In this document: positions 1-12,600 of the stretch, in pieces | Numbering within the stretch: the first letter of the stretch is position 1 | How the letters are laid out: each line of letters starts with the position of its first letter | NCBI RefSeq assembly: GCF_002994745.2 | Contig: NC_037088.1 | Coordinates: 46,182,911 to 46,246,910, forward strand | From: Rosa chinensis | Lineage: Eukaryota > Streptophyta > Magnoliopsida > Rosales > Rosaceae | DNA: 64,000 nt | Direction: 5' to 3' | Translations under genes and position numbers: made by a program | The notes under the pieces: model-generated | Database searches by the model: none | Seen by the model: only the letters and a program-made list of their open reading frames with translations | Told to the model about the DNA's origin: nothing

Positions 1-202
1 CATGGAGATCCGCAGCGACTCGGAGATCACTGCGGCGTTGACTTGATGACTGAAGGTGAAGAGGGTGGATCGGGTGCAGAGGAGGGGACCAGCGGAGAGG
101 TGAGGTGAGCCCGAGGGAGGTGAGGTCGTTGAGCTTGGAGGGATTGGTGTTGTCTTTGACCTTGAAGAGGACAATGTGCTCAACGACGGGGAATGACAAC
201 AT
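1..202 (-). pseudogene. Decayed fragment of a stress-response A/B barrel (Dabb) protein gene
   Basis: On the minus strand an ATG at 202 opens MLSFPVVEHIVLFKVKD, which looks like the start of the Dabb domain of plant stress-response A/B barrel proteins (UP3 / At2g31670-like); upstream the frame resembles the PTFTT linker that follows the transit peptide in those proteins. Soon after, the family pattern can only be followed by changing frame: LNDLTSL, then GPL, CTRSTLFTFSH in another frame. Several family residues between these are missing. I therefore read it as a broken 5' fragment; it may continue past the left edge. The adjacent MULE-like sequence (540-712) raises the possibility of capture by a transposon. 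Family assignment is from memory of the motif, so it is moderate only. Confidence 0.4.
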
Positions 203-712
203 GGTGATGGTGGTGAATGTGGGGATGCGGGTTTTGGGGAAAGAGAGGTGGTGGTGGTGTTTGGGAGGTGAGAGAGAGCGAGAGAATGGAAGAGGGAGTG
301 GCCTTGAGACACAGAGTCACCGTCATGTCTAGAGAGAGAAATGAAATCGGGGGTTTTGAGTAGGTGAGGAAGAAGAGAAATGAAATCTGCGTTTACTGAT
401 AATGATGGAGGGCAGCTCCGATACTAAATTGGGGCTCTGTTAGAAGAGGATGTAAAGAGAACAAAGAAAAAATAAAAAAAGAGAGATTTTTTTTAAAGTA
501 AAAAAAAAAAAAAAATTCTAGTGAGGGTAAAATAGACATTTTGGCATAAAATGGGTGCCACATCAGCAAATTAACGGATAATTTGGACAGAGCTTGACGA
601 CAGGGACAAATTGGGAGGAAATTGAGAGTTCAGAGACTTTTTAGGTAAAATTCGAAGGTCAGGGACTGAAACGATGAAATCCTATAAGTATAGGGAGTAA
701 ACAGTAATTAAC
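203..712. mobile_element. Probable end of a Mutator-like element next to the Dabb fragment
   Basis: Read on the minus strand from about 712, the sequence begins as a 'gagttaattactgtttactc' type terminus followed by short phrases repeated with variation (dataggatttcatcg-like, cagtccctgacc, and similar). This has the style of the long TIRs of the MULEs found elsewhere in the window. The 480-535 stretch is A/T homopolymer. The partner terminus would lie left of the window, so neither the TSD nor the element type can be checked here. Confidence 0.3.
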
Positions 713-1979
713 TCTTTGTTTTTCTAAACACGGAAAGTCCAATCCCAATTACAACTTAGTAACAAACTGACCAATATTTAGAAAGAGCAAGGTCATTCCC
801 AACCCAGCCTTAAGCTCAAGAAAAACTTATCGCACACGAAAAGTATAATCATGGCTGTAGCTACACTACTCATGAGGCCATTGGAGTCCAATATGTCCAT
901 AGCAGAAGGAGGGCTAGCAAAAGCAATCTCAGACTACACTACAGCTATAAACATATAATTAACATCAAGATGATCTGCCACCAAGTTATTCAATCTAAAA
1001 ATGTGACTCAACAAGCACAGTCGAGTGAGTCGACCAAGTTCATCTTTACGTTTTAGAGTACTAATCTGGGTAATATTTTAGCAGATGAAAGGAATTAGAA
1101 ACTAGTAAAACTAAATAAAAAAAACACCAGGAGCTAAAAGAAAAGAAAAAAAAAATCACCAGGTGCTTCTCCGAAAAGCTTATCTCTATGTTTATTACTT
1201 TATTTCACAGATTAATGGCACAGGATGACTATCTCAAGGTCGTCATTCCTACTCCTCCACTGATTAAGTCAGCATAGGTCATGCGGCCGTTGTTCCTCAA
1301 TCATTATTGCACTTCCGATGATTAATTTGGATCGGACCACAAGTTTCCTACCGGGCTACCGATTACCTGAAAGTCTGAAACCCTGAAGTTTCCTATCATC
1401 TTCATCAGCTTAATTAGGTCGAGTATGATTTTCACGTTTAAGTTATATCTAATTACCGAATCTAAAGTGGAAGTTTTGTCAAGCCTCCTTGTCATTTCCA
1501 GAACATCAAATATATATTTTTTTTCATGACTACATACATGTTGAACCATAGCAAGTATGCCACACCCAATTTCCGTTGCAAGAAGAAAGAAGCAGGAGGA
1601 ACAAAACTCGCCGCAACAAGATTCTAGATGGTTAAAAATATGAAATAAAAAAAACACGCCAATATAAAAATTCGACTTGATAAAAAATAGAGCTTTGCAT
1701 AATAAAAATTTTCTGCCGATCCGGATATCAAAATGTGTATTATTGTCACATTTATTGAAATATTAATAGTACTTTTCCGAATCTTTTCCTCTCGACCATA
1801 CTTTGATTGAGAATCCTTCTTTGATTTCCAAATTAGCATGAGGGTGTTGCCTACCGTTGCATTAACGAGACAAATTTGGATGTAACCGAAAAAAAAAAAC
1901 AGAGAGACAAATTTGGAACATATATATATATATTATGACCAGTTTTGTCATATTGTGATGCAATAAGAACAACTAAATG
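713..1979. other. Intergenic, no gene recognised
   Basis: AT-rich sequence with short unsupported reading frames on both strands. It contains A/T runs and a TA microsatellite at about 1920-1933. I see no protein family, no RNA gene and no clear repeat boundary. It probably includes the 3' UTR of the minus-strand C2 gene near 1850-1979. Confidence 0.4.
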
Positions 1980-2528
1980 CTAATATTGAACTCGAGGATA
2001 GCTATTCCAATTCAGCGGAACCCCAGTTGCAACACCACTGTTCTCCACCGCCGGATACCCCACCTTGGTCTGCGACGACGTCGTAGCAAACCCACTCGTC
2101 ACCTTCCTCGCGTACGTCGACATCAAACCTTCCGGAACCTTCATCCTCACCGAGATATTAATAATCCCATTCCTCACACCTCTCTCATCCCTCAACCTAT
2201 AACTCAGAAAATGCAAGTAGTTCTCAGGCACCCACCCGCCGATGAAGTCCGACACCGGAATGCTAGCCGCTCCGATCGTCCTTGCACCGTTCTTGCATTG
2301 TACTTCCAATATCAGATTCCTAGCCTGCGCCGGAAGTTCGACCTCAATCTTCTCGTTCCACCTTGGACCGCTGCCTTCGCAGTCAGTCTCCGCCGTCCGG
2401 TACAACTTGGAGGTGGATACGGCAGCGTCAGTCCGCACAGTAACGAAGGAGTTTTTCTTAAAGGGTTTTCGGTTTGATTGCAGATTTTCTGCTGAGATAA
2501 CAGTGATTTCTACATGTCGAGACGTCAT
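1980..2528 (-). CDS. C2-domain protein, BON1-associated protein (BAP2-like)
   Basis: A single-exon gene of 182 residues. It starts MTSRHVEITVISAENLQS and carries one N-terminal C2 domain (about 5-130), including the family's NRKPFKKNSF stretch, the PVSDFIGGWVPENYL segment and the LHFLSYRLRDERG motif; the C-terminal 50 residues are low-complexity and Ser/Thr/Gly/Val-rich. That order and length match plant BAP1/BAP2 and SRC2-type small C2 proteins. In Arabidopsis these bind membranes and the copine BON1 and restrain cell death and defence; here that role is inferred from the family. The start is the first ATG after an upstream TATA-like motif, and the C2 strand begins right after it. The frame is intact and more GC-rich than its surroundings. 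Alternative: another member of the SRC2 group. Confidence 0.88.
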   Translation of the reverse strand: MTSRHVEITVISAENLQSNRKPFKKNSFVTVRTDAAVSTSKLYRTAETDCEGSGPRWNEKIEVELPAQARNLILEVQCKNGARTIGAASIPVSDFIGGWVPENYLHFLSYRLRDERGVRNGIINISVRMKVPEGLMSTYARKVTSGFATTSSQTKVGYPAVENSGVATGVPLNWNSYPRVQY

Positions 2529-2607
2529 GGTGTTGAAATGAAGTTTTGATGAATCACTTCTGCTAGGGAAATATTGAACTAGTGAGACTAACGACTCGTG
2601 TGGATTG

Positions 2608-2619
2608 TTATATATAGGG
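2608..2619 (-). promoter_or_regulatory. TATA-like box of the C2 gene
   Basis: On the minus strand the motif CCCTATATATAA lies about 80-90 bases before the C2 gene ATG at 2528. That is a plausible position for a plant TATA box with a short 5' UTR. It rests on sequence and spacing only. Confidence 0.5.
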
Positions 2620-2724
2620 TAGGAACCCTTCCTAGGAAGGAATATAAAGGAGAGAGAAACAACGATGTGATTTCTGCTGGGATTTGGAAACCAACTCGGA
2701 AGGGGTTTCTTGAGTTGACCTTTG

Positions 2725-3420
2725 GATTTTAGTGGGGTGTAAGGCTGTTAATAAGTCGTGTTGGGTTAGGTTCGTGTCATGTCAAGATATTTGTCGTGTC
2801 GTAAGATACAAACCCAAACCCAACCCATTTAATAATTGTGTCAAAAATTTAAACCAAAACTCAACCTATTTATTAAACAGGTTACCCGTTTCCAACCCGA
2901 ATAACTCATTTAACAAATACGTCGTGTCGTGTTAGACAAAATGACATTATGTCAAAAATATAAACCAAAACACAACCTATTTATTAAACAGGTTACCCGT
3001 TTCTAACCCGAATAACTCATTTAACAAATATGTAAGGGTTAACAATGCGACCCCATTTAACTAAAAAAATGCATAAATTGATTAAATTCACTAAAAACTC
3101 CACAAAACGAAGAATATAAATAATTATATATATATTCATAAATAATTAAATCCAATAATTATAAAGCAAAATATTTCAAATTGTCTAATCCTATGATCAA
3201 ATACTCCCAACGTCTAAAATTTCAAAAAGAAGTATAGCATAATCAGGTTATATGGATTCACTTTGTGTTGGTAGGTTGACCCGTGGCCGACCTATTTATT
3301 AAATGGGTCATGGCGGGTTGACCCACGACCGATCCTCTTTTTAATCGTGTGGGTTCAACCCGTTTTATTTTGTGCGGGTTTCGAGTCGTGTTATCGAATC
3401 GTGTCGGAATTAATAACCAT
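2725..3420. repeat. Putative non-autonomous DNA element with an internal 111-bp tandem duplication
   Basis: The stretch is rich in cgtgtcg/acccg phrases. One segment occurs twice at a 111-bp offset (about 2841-2925 and 2952-3036), differing at only a few bases. The left part (ggctgttaataagtcgtg) and the right part (reverse complement ggttattaattccgacac) look like degenerate inverted ends, suggesting a hAT-like or similar MITE. No convincing TSD was found, so the limits are approximate. Confidence 0.4.
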
Positions 3421-5480
3421 GATAAGCGGTTTTGTGGAGTATCCTCAAATTACAAGGAAAATTCAATTCTGGCGTGGAAGATTTTTCCAAGTCATGTTAC
3501 AAAATTAGGAATCGTCTTTGGTAAATATATTTGAAAAGTAGACACAGTGTTTATACGAAATTCCAACCACACGTTGTTTGAAAATTGGCAAATATAGAAT
3601 CATTGAAGCTTCAAATCTTGTGGGGTAATATACCAACTATTTGTAGGAAGTATTTTCAAGTGGAAATCATCATCCTGTTCTTGTTTCTTTCACTTTACTC
3701 GATTATGTCGCTGTGCTTCATTATCATATGACTCGAAAAGATGTGAAAATTAGTCATCAAGTCATATCTTGGGGGTACTTTCTCTAACTTTTTCCAGTGG
3801 AGTGAAACTTACTAGACATCTAGTCATCTATGCCATTTCTAATAGCATTCTCTCTGACTTACTCTTTTGCAACGTATTTCATTGATTCTTCTTCAAATGA
3901 ATTTTAAAATGCGTTTCCTAGAATTCTATATACTCTAGCTTAGTTTTAAAGTTCACGTTAAGCAACCGTAGAATGGTTTAAATTTAGAAACCATGGTAGA
4001 GATCGAGCCACCGTTTGGAGAAACTAAAGTAGCGAGTCATTTAGAGATGTTGCTGAGGTTGATTTTTCATAACATGCTCTGTAAAGTAGCTAAGGAGTAA
4101 GGATTGATTATCGGGCAACTCAGCTTTGGTTCAAGATAAATCTTCTGTAGTCAAAACTTAAGTTTATGCGTTTTTTTTACTTTAGATTGTATGAGATTAG
4201 TTACAGATGTTAGATTTTTAGTTGTGACTGCGGCTTTTGTCCACTTTAGTTTTACCATGTAATTGAAGTTTTGTGCTTTTGCAATTTCATCGAGTTGGGA
4301 GATTGAGAGATTCGCTTATCTTAGACCTGTCTTCTTCCTAGAGTAGAAAGTAATCTAATGAGTGTCGAAAAAAAAAGTATTCTAATAAGAATTATTGGAT
4401 TTGATAGAGAAAAAAAAATATACATATATATATATATGTATATAATTATTTTTCACATTAAATATCGTCAAAACCTTTCAATTTTTAGTTAATAAACTAA
4501 AAAAAATCACTGGTATAAAGGAAAATTTAACTATATTCCAACAATATTAAATAAATGCAAAATTTTAATCAAATGTCAAAAATGACAAGATGGTCCCCTA
4601 GATTTATATATTTCACAATTATCCATTAACTGCATGTAGTTCCCTTCCCCCCCCCCCCCCCCCCCCCCCACCTTTACCCCTACCCACTCCACCCATCTTT
4701 GATGCCGATATCTGAATATGTGACTTCAGCGATGTTAATTAGGCTAGTTAGCCAACACTTCACGACTAAAAATTTTTGTCACTAGCTCGACCGAATGATC
4801 ACAGATTCACAGGTCCATTAATTCTCGTGATGAATCTTCTGATGTAAAAAAAAATATTAGTGGTTATGCCTCAATTCCTAGTAATTGTATCTAATTTCCC
4901 TTTTGGTTCATCAAAAGTTTCCCATTATAAAAATTCAAAATCAACTGGTCTTAGAGCCCCTCCTGTAAATCTTTATGTTCAATGTTCATCCCCCCTTGTA
5001 CCGTTTACCTGGGTCTTCAGTTCGTGGGCGCATCCACCGTCTTAGAAGCCGCAGGATTTGAAGCACACGTGCAGCTAACTTCTACTTGGCATTTTCTGAT
5101 CCTCATCCTATGTATCTATCATGTAGTTTTGTATAAAAGCAGTATACTTGCACATGGGAATCAGAAACCCATCTCCTTCTTTAGACTATGGGAAACATGC
5201 GTGCTGTTTGACACGAAACTTTTGGGCTCAAACACGTGCATGCAATAGTATGTTGGGGACCAAGAAAGTGTGGAGTGCAAGCAGTTAAATCGAAAATTCT
5301 ACAATGCTCCGAGCATACCATGCTTGGGCACGTCAGCATCTTATGGGCCGTCGGATATATATGCTCCTTAATCTAATGGTTGAGAATACTGACCGGCTGA
5401 CCTGCTTACTATTTTATATAGTTGAAAAAGTTACTGTGTAGGAAACAGTTATTTCATTGTTGGGCATGAGTGTCGCAATC
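3421..5480. other. Intergenic, low-complexity stretches, no gene recognised
   Basis: AT-rich DNA with a TA tract near 4420-4440 and a run of 23 C at 4647-4669. The only ORFs are short and not family-like. The stretch about 5460-5690 (purine-rich, then 'ctctttctcagaccccc', then a gtgagttttt-type donor) looks like a 5' UTR exon, possibly the old first exon of the ZDP relic downstream; this is a guess. Confidence 0.35.
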
Positions 5481-6634
5481 GAGGAGAGAGGGGCTTGGCC
5501 TCGGCGTATAGAGATAGGATTAGATAAGAGAGAGTGAGACTTTTGGAAGAGAAGAATGGGAGCTTGCTGGCGAAGCAGATAGGATTAGATAAATCTCAAA
5601 TACGATCGACAAACAGACGCACTCTTTCTCAGACCCCCAATTTTTGTGTCTATTCGCAGCAGCAGCTAGCCGAGTGAGTTTTTTTTTTTTAATTCTATAA
5701 ATTTCAACTCTACGGCTCTCGTTCTACATCAATTTTATGCTCTCTGTTTTACAAATCTTGTTACAAAGCTAAAGAGTAGATCTTTTAGATATGACTTGCA
5801 TACAATTTACAATTTTGTGGGTTTTGAGTGATTGCTGCTAAATGGGTATGATTTCAATGTATATATGCAATGGAATTCATTCGAGTTTCTTGATGTGATG
5901 CAGATTGTAAAATACACAATCTGAATATACATGAATTGTTAAACTTTTATGTTTTTGAATAAGATAGTTGGGTACGTTGGGTATCCTAATTCTTAAGAAG
6001 TCAGCTTTTTTACCAAGTCTTTAGGAGTCCAAGTCTTGAGGAGTGAAGTTGAGTAGGAGTCTTGTTTTGATTTACTTACTTAATTTATGTAAAAGCTCTT
6101 CCAAGTGCAGTCTATATATGTAATTGAAACAGAGGAAATAAGATAGGCTTTTGAGTCGGATTGCTCAGTAAGCTTTCAGTTACAATTCTCTCTTGCTTTT
6201 AATTGGAAATTGAAAATTTTCCAGTATGAAAGTGTTGAATGTTGAAAATTTTGCTGAATGAGTTCGCTTATGACAACAGGTTATTTGATAAAAGAAGACA
6301 TGAATTTGGAGCATGCTAGTTCCAGAGACGGAAGATTGAACATGCTAGGTTGCAGGTTTATAATGCAGCAACAACAATCTTTTGCAGGAAGTGATGGTGT
6401 ATTTTCTTGGGATGCAACTTCTGATCTTAAGTGCGTCTTTTCGATTTAGTTTATACAATGAATTGATATTTTCTGCTGTTTCTGTGATGGAGAGTTTTTA
6501 TGAGTTATGACCAACATTCTTTCTGTTTATCTTTTGTTGCAGACTTGGACTCCTAAAGACTTGTTAAACAAGCTTTTAGTATGAATTCTTTTAGTTCTTA
6601 TCATCAACTTGATCATTCTGTATTTTACTTGCAG

Positions 6635-7725
6635 GTATCTAACCTGGAAATATCCTTTTCAGTGTCTGATGTGAAGGACAAGTACAAGGTCTGATCCATT
6701 TCCTCTGTTTTCTTTCACACTGCAGAATATCCTTCCACGTATTTGGTTTTGGCCCAAGTATATTTTGAATATACCTTCAGGTTTCAGCTATATTTCAGAC
6801 GTTATATATAACTTTGTAAAAGAGTACCTTATGATGAGACCATTATTTAGAAGATATACACTGCATTTTTTTTCCTTAAGGGTTATATATGCAAGGAGAT
6901 GAATTTCAGTTATCTGTATCCAGGTTTTCATAGCTTGTGGGACGAGTCAAGGAGAAGACCCCTTTCGCAAACCCAAACCGGGGTTGTGGCATATGTTGGA
7001 ACAACACTTCAACTCTGGCATTTCCATTGATATGAAACAGTTATTGAACTCCTATTTTTTTTTTTTCCTGGGATTACACATCACTACTTTTCACATAGAT
7101 TCATTAGAAATGCTACCTTACTAAGTTTAGTTTGTTTGTCTTCTTCTTCTTTTTTCTTTTTCTCTATTGCATTTGTTATTTAATGGATGCAGACATCATT
7201 ATAAATAAAAGCTCTTTCTGTTTGTAATGTAGATCTTTTTATATTGGTGATGCTGCTGGAAGAAGCAATGATCACAGTGATGCTGTCTTAAGTTTGCAGA
7301 GGTACAAATTAAAGTTTTATATATTATATTTTATGCTCCAATTGTATTCATTGTTGCATACTTAATATCTATTTCCTTTGATCCATTATCCTTTAGCATA
7401 GTAGCTTTCCTTATGCCAATCTATCGAGGCTAAGCCAAATTTAAAAGTTGTGCTAAGCTATGCAGTTTTACTTCCCTTTTGGACCTTATAAATTGCCAAT
7501 TTCTTGAATTTTGCCACAGTTCTGTTGTCAGAGTTTTGGACTACCTGATCACCTGTCAGAATTTAATTGAAAAATGCTTCAAGTGGGTTCTCATCATATG
7601 TGCTGCTTGGGAATTACTTTATTATTCGCCGCCTCTTATAAATTTAAGAAGCTTCTATGCTTACAGTTTTTTCTTTTGCAGGCCAATGGTTTAAAGTTTT
7701 ATGTCCCAGAGGATTTCTTTGAAGC
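6635..7725 (+). pseudogene. Broken polynucleotide 3'-phosphatase (ZDP-type) gene relic
   Basis: Four exon-like pieces with splice borders match plant ZDP, a DNA 3'-phosphatase of base-excision repair. They are 6635-6688 (VSNLEISFSVSDVKDKYK), 6924-7039 (VFIACGTSQGEDPFRKPKPG, then LWHMLEQHFNSGISIDMK), 7233-7301 (SFYIGDAAGRSNDHSDA) and 7682-7725 (ANGLKFYVPEDFFE). Joining 7039 to 7233 keeps the family frame (KQSFYIGDAAGR). Two defects show it is dead. The exons that should carry the HAD-type DxD catalytic core are absent between 6688 and 6924. In the third piece, one base is missing after HSDA, so the family reading IKFAE becomes an out-of-frame tail. A 6258-6449 ORF upstream does not look like ZDP. 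The family call is strong; the extent is less certain. Confidence 0.75.
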
Positions 7726-7730
7726 TTGGA

Positions 7731-8478
7731 AATTACGGTCATCAAATCCTACTAGGAAATTCAGTGTCACGTTGGTATTCAACATAGTTCTTTTCTAGCA
7801 GGTGATTTTGATATAGACAGCCCCCTTTGTAAAGGAAATTGTGTATTGACTATTAAGCCCCCTTTTTAAGCTCTTGCCAGTAGGTTAGTTATCTTTGCAG
7901 TGTGTCTAGGAATTTCACATATGTTTTTGAATACATAACTCCGAGGATAATGAATAAAATCGGGATGTTGAAGGGTTTTCCCTCTTTTCTCTTCATCAAA
8001 TATGAGACACTGTTAATAATAAGATCAATTTCATGTCCTACACTCCTAATCAACGGAATTCGAAAGCTAATCTGAATTGGCAAGCAGGCAAAGCAAACCG
8101 GCGAAATTGAACCCAACATCCCTTGTTGATTAGATTGCATTAATGAATCAAGCTTGTTGTAGATCGAGCAGAGCGAGAACTACTAGGAAGTGAAGAGAAC
8201 TTTGCTAAAGCGTGACTTTAGTTTGGCTGGAAGGTTTGCGAGGGCGTTACCCTTGCTTAGCTGGTTCCGTAACCGTTGTGGTCGCGGTACTACAGTCGGC
8301 TCCCGAGGAGACTAGGACCGAAGCACATTGACAGAGGGTTTGGTGGCACTGACAGTCGGCTCTTGAGAAGACTAGGACTGGAGTGTGATCACCGGTAAGA
8401 GAAGGAGAGGAGTTGCTCTTAGAGAGGGGTTGCTCTAGAGAGGCTTGGATAATCTTAGAGATTGTTGTTGTGAATCCT
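7731..8478. mobile_element. Retroelement leader fragment (minus orientation) and flanking DNA
   Basis: The reverse complement of about 8150-8262 closely matches plus-strand 14561-14670: both contain gcaagggtaac, ccctc, caaa, taaagtcacgctttagcaaa, cacttcc and a 'gctctgct..atctacaa' end. Two pieces of one repeat family therefore lie in opposite orientation 6 kb apart. Just downstream, a short phrase (cagtcggctc..gagactagga) occurs twice at about 8293 and 8352. Positions 7731-8140 show nothing recognisable. Confidence 0.4.
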
Positions 8479-9620
8479 AGTTATACCACATTAGTGAACA
8501 TATAAAAATTTTGTGCGATCCAAAAAATCGAAATTAAAAATCGATAAATTTGATATTACCCATCTATTTATAACGTATTAATAAGTATTGTGCAAAAAAA
8601 TTAACCCAATTCGAAGTCATTTCGACATGAAATAAACCGGTCAACCCTTTAAAAACTTCTACTTCCCTAAGGGGAGCCGACCCTTGATGAGATAAAATTC
8701 CCTAAATTTTTACATTATTTGATATAGCTCCTACTCATGAGAGCGTGAGAGCTGACAGATCGAAAAAATAAGTTACGAGTGAGTGGTAATGAGGATATTA
8801 GTTTTATGTTGTATTTAAGGTTTAGGGTTGACCTACTAGATCACCCAAATGACGACAAAAATAGCTGAAATTTTGACCATAACCATTTCTTCTTGTTATG
8901 ATAACATCATACGGTCGATTTTGATAATGTCTATTTCCCACACATTGTTGCTCATGAAAGGTATACTTTACAACTAATAAGCTAGTTATACCACATTAGT
9001 AGACATATAAGAATTTTATGCAATCCAAAAAATCGAAATTGAAAATCAATAAATTTGATATTACCCATCTATTTATAGCGTATTAGTAGGTATTGTATAA
9101 AAAGATTAGCCCGATCCGCCGTCATTTCGATATCAAATAAAACAGTTAACCTTATGTACACCTATACTTCACTCAGGGGAGCTAAACCACGAAGAGATAA
9201 ACTTTTCAAAATTTTTACTTTATTTGATATACCTCATACCCATGAGAGTATGAGAGTTAACAGATCGAAAAAATACGTTGCGAATGAGTGGTTATGAGCA
9301 TATTAGTTTTATGTGTATTTAGGTTTTAGAGTTAATCTAGTAGATCGAGATCTAAACGACAACGAAAATAGCTGAAATTTTGACCATAACTATTTCTTTT
9401 TATCATGACAATATCCTACGGTCGATTTTGATAAAGTCTATTTCATACATATTGTTGCTCATAAAAGGTATACTTTTCATTACAACTAATAAACTAGTTA
9501 TACCACATTAATAGACAGATAACGATTTTGTGCAATCCAAAAAATTGAAATTAGAAATCGTTAAATTTGACATTACTCATATATTTATAGCGTATTAACA
9601 GGTATTGTGACAAGTACATT
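8479..9620. repeat. ~510-bp tandem repeat, about 2.3 units
   Basis: The motif agttataccacatta starts at 8479, 8984 and 9496, giving unit lengths of about 505 and 512. Each unit continues through matching text (caatccaaaaaatcgaaatt, 'gatattacccatctatttat', gagcatattagttttatgt, ggtcgattttgata). Units 1 and 2 are complete and unit 3 is cut off near 9620. No coding potential is seen. It could be satellite-like or the arms of a degraded element. Confidence 0.75.
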
Positions 9621-12600
9621 ATTTTAAGTTTTTGGTTCAAAATTCGGTCAACCGACTAGGTTTTTTTTCTTATTTTTATTAACTCCACACTTCAAATTGT
9701 AAGACTATTGATGAATATAAGACTTGATATACGATAATAAAATACGCGTCACAATGAGTTGGTGAGAATTTCGGGGACACCCAAATTATTTATTATGATT
9801 TTTAGAAATGTGAGGATTTTAGAAATCATTAATTTCTAGCTTTGAAAAATAGTCCAAAGAAAATTCCCGCTTATCATGGCGGCAAAATTTTGAGCTCAAC
9901 TTAAAATCCCGCCCACTTTACCTTCATATTTCCCCTCATCGATTCAATGATAATAAAAGAAAATAGTTTCCTCTAATATTGTTGAATTACTCTCTCTTTC
10001 TCTCTGTTCCTCCCTTCCGGCCTATCGAAGGAGCTCAAATCCAAAGTCCGAGCAATGCAAATTCGCTCAGCACGAATGGTTAAAGAGACGAGCCCATCAC
10101 ATGCAGTTGTAGTAGTAGTCATCGTAATCGACAGTGGTGGAGGAGTCAGAGTCATCAGGATGCAGAGCAAGGTCCAGAGGCAAAAAGCGAGGCGACCCAA
10201 TTCCAGGTATACACAAACACTTTAAAGTTTCATCATCGCTTTGTCATTTGTGTTTTTCCAGTTCTCCCTTTTATTTTGCTTATCGTGAGAGAGAATCTAA
10301 CCTGGTCTACATTCTGTTCTGGCCAGACCGGTCCTATTCTGGTCGAACTCCTCCTAGATCATCAAACCGCTGCTTTAAGCTTGCGTCTGAAGCAGTCCTG
10401 CATCTCTGTTATTTTCATGATTCTGAATTTGGTATGCTGTTTCTTTTTGTTTCCTCTCTTCACAGGTTTATAGAGCTTTCAGGCTTAGATGGATGCTATT
10501 GCGGGCGTCTCATGATCAGACAATCATGTATATGTAGTATAGGTACAAACTTCTTTTTATATCAATTTGGGTTCAGTCATGATGAATTATTGTTGTTTAA
10601 TCTTTGGCTTGTGTTCCGTTTGTCAATTCAGATATGTTCATGATTTTCTTAAATTTGGGGCTAAATAATAAACTTAAATTTGGGGCGCCCTCAACAATTC
10701 ACAATACTAATAATCTCAATTCGGAAGTAAATTGGTTAAATGGTGATAATATGATTGTTTTTAGTTTTATAATATTGAAAGTGTCATTCGATTATATGCA
10801 TCAATGTTACTGTATGACTTATTGTCAAATGATAAATTTGTGGATTGTGTATTTGATTGAGGATCTTTGTGTTTCAAGGCCAAAAACTCAGAAATATTGT
10901 ATTTGACTGCAGTCTCTGGCTCTGTAGGCATTGTATGACAGGTCATTACTGCCATAAAAAGCTTCAGATCTGCATATATGTCTATTACGTTGCAGTCTGC
11001 CTCAAAGAATTCACAAGCATGTTGATTGTGCTAGTAATTTTGAGTTCTTGAATCAATACAAGTTTTGAGACAGTCACAATCTAATTGTTCATGTACTAAA
11101 AAGTTTATCAGCATGGTTGTTGTGCTACAATTAGGTTCGCTTTCTACTCTGTATGATCAATATGTCATTGTGATTGGAATGTAGATTAACGCATCTGGTC
11201 TATAAGTTGTGTCTGTTTAATTGATATCTGCCTTAATTGATTTATCAGTTTCCATTTGGGTTCTTGTTACATGTCTGACAGTTTTGGCTTATGATCAGAA
11301 ACTACAAATGGAATTCTGATCCAGCTCAATATGAAAGTTTATGGGAATGTAATCAAGAAAATGGAATTCTGATCCAGCTCAATATGAAAGTTGATGAAAG
11401 TTATGTAATTACTCTGCTTTTATCAAAGAAATATCTTATTCCAGAAAAAAGAAATTGGTTTATTAAGTGTACACAGTATATGCAAGCCCACCAAAAATAA
11501 ATAAATATAGGAAGGGTGCCCAAAGAAAATTACAAAACATCAAACAATAGAAGACGGATTCGGTGAGAGCTGTTGCTCCTTGGTAACAGGATAATACACA
11601 CTGATATAGACAAAAGCAACGAACTAAGCTGCTGCTGAAATTCAAAGAGGGAAAACTGATCTTGATTCAACTATTCCAAATATGCACAAACCCAGGCGTT
11701 TCTTCAGTAGAAAATGCCATGAATTAATAAGAAAAAGAAATGAGAGTGCAATCGGACTAAGCCTCTCCCATCAGAGTTGGAATCTCATACTAAAACCAAT
11801 AAGAATCCTTATTGGCTCCCCTTCAACAAATTTGATGCCCATGGTTCCATTCCGTTGGAGAGAAATCAGAAATGTACCAAGATTCAGTCTTCGTAGGAAT
11901 ACGCCGCACCTCCAGATCTACTTCTTCTACACACAACTCCATAAATTCCATTCCTTTTTACTTACCAGTTAGCCAAGCTTGGGGGAAGTCATCCACTTGT
12001 ACGTAAAAATCCAAATTCACCTTAAGGCACCCAACCAACAGTTACCGGGAACAGGCATGGCCTTTTCCCTCTACACCTCCCCTTAATAAATTTACATGTG
12101 CAGCTCACGTGTGTGGACCCAATTACAACGAGCATTAGAAGCTCCGAGCATGGAAGACGTTCCTGGCGATGTTAATTATAGCCATTGACGATGTCAACTC
12201 TTGGTCTAACCTAATGAAATTTCTTTGGTCAATTCCTCTACGTACTGAAATTTGGATATAATTTCCTGGAGATTTTCTCAACTCATAGTCACAACTTGTC
12301 AGCTCCATGCGTCATCTTGATTGCGTCAGAATTGTGTTTATGAATGAAAATGGTAACCCAGCCAATCCAAGAAACAGTGTTTCCCATCTCTATTTTCCTC
12401 GAGCTAAATACTAGTCCATCTTTTTTTCCTTTAAAGACGAAAGTCAATCCCAAAGTAATTAACAAACCAACTAAAAATAATAGAGAAACTGGAAGGTTAG
12501 CAAACTCGCCGCCATATTTTAGAGAAGATGAGTCTAACGCAGATGCTATAACTATTTTGGGTCACTAGGTAAGAGGAAGCCAAATTTGTGCTCAATGTGC

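Noticed and set aside
4647..4669. Poly-C run as a regulatory feature
   Set aside because: A simple homopolymer, also prone to sequencing error; nothing around it suggests function.
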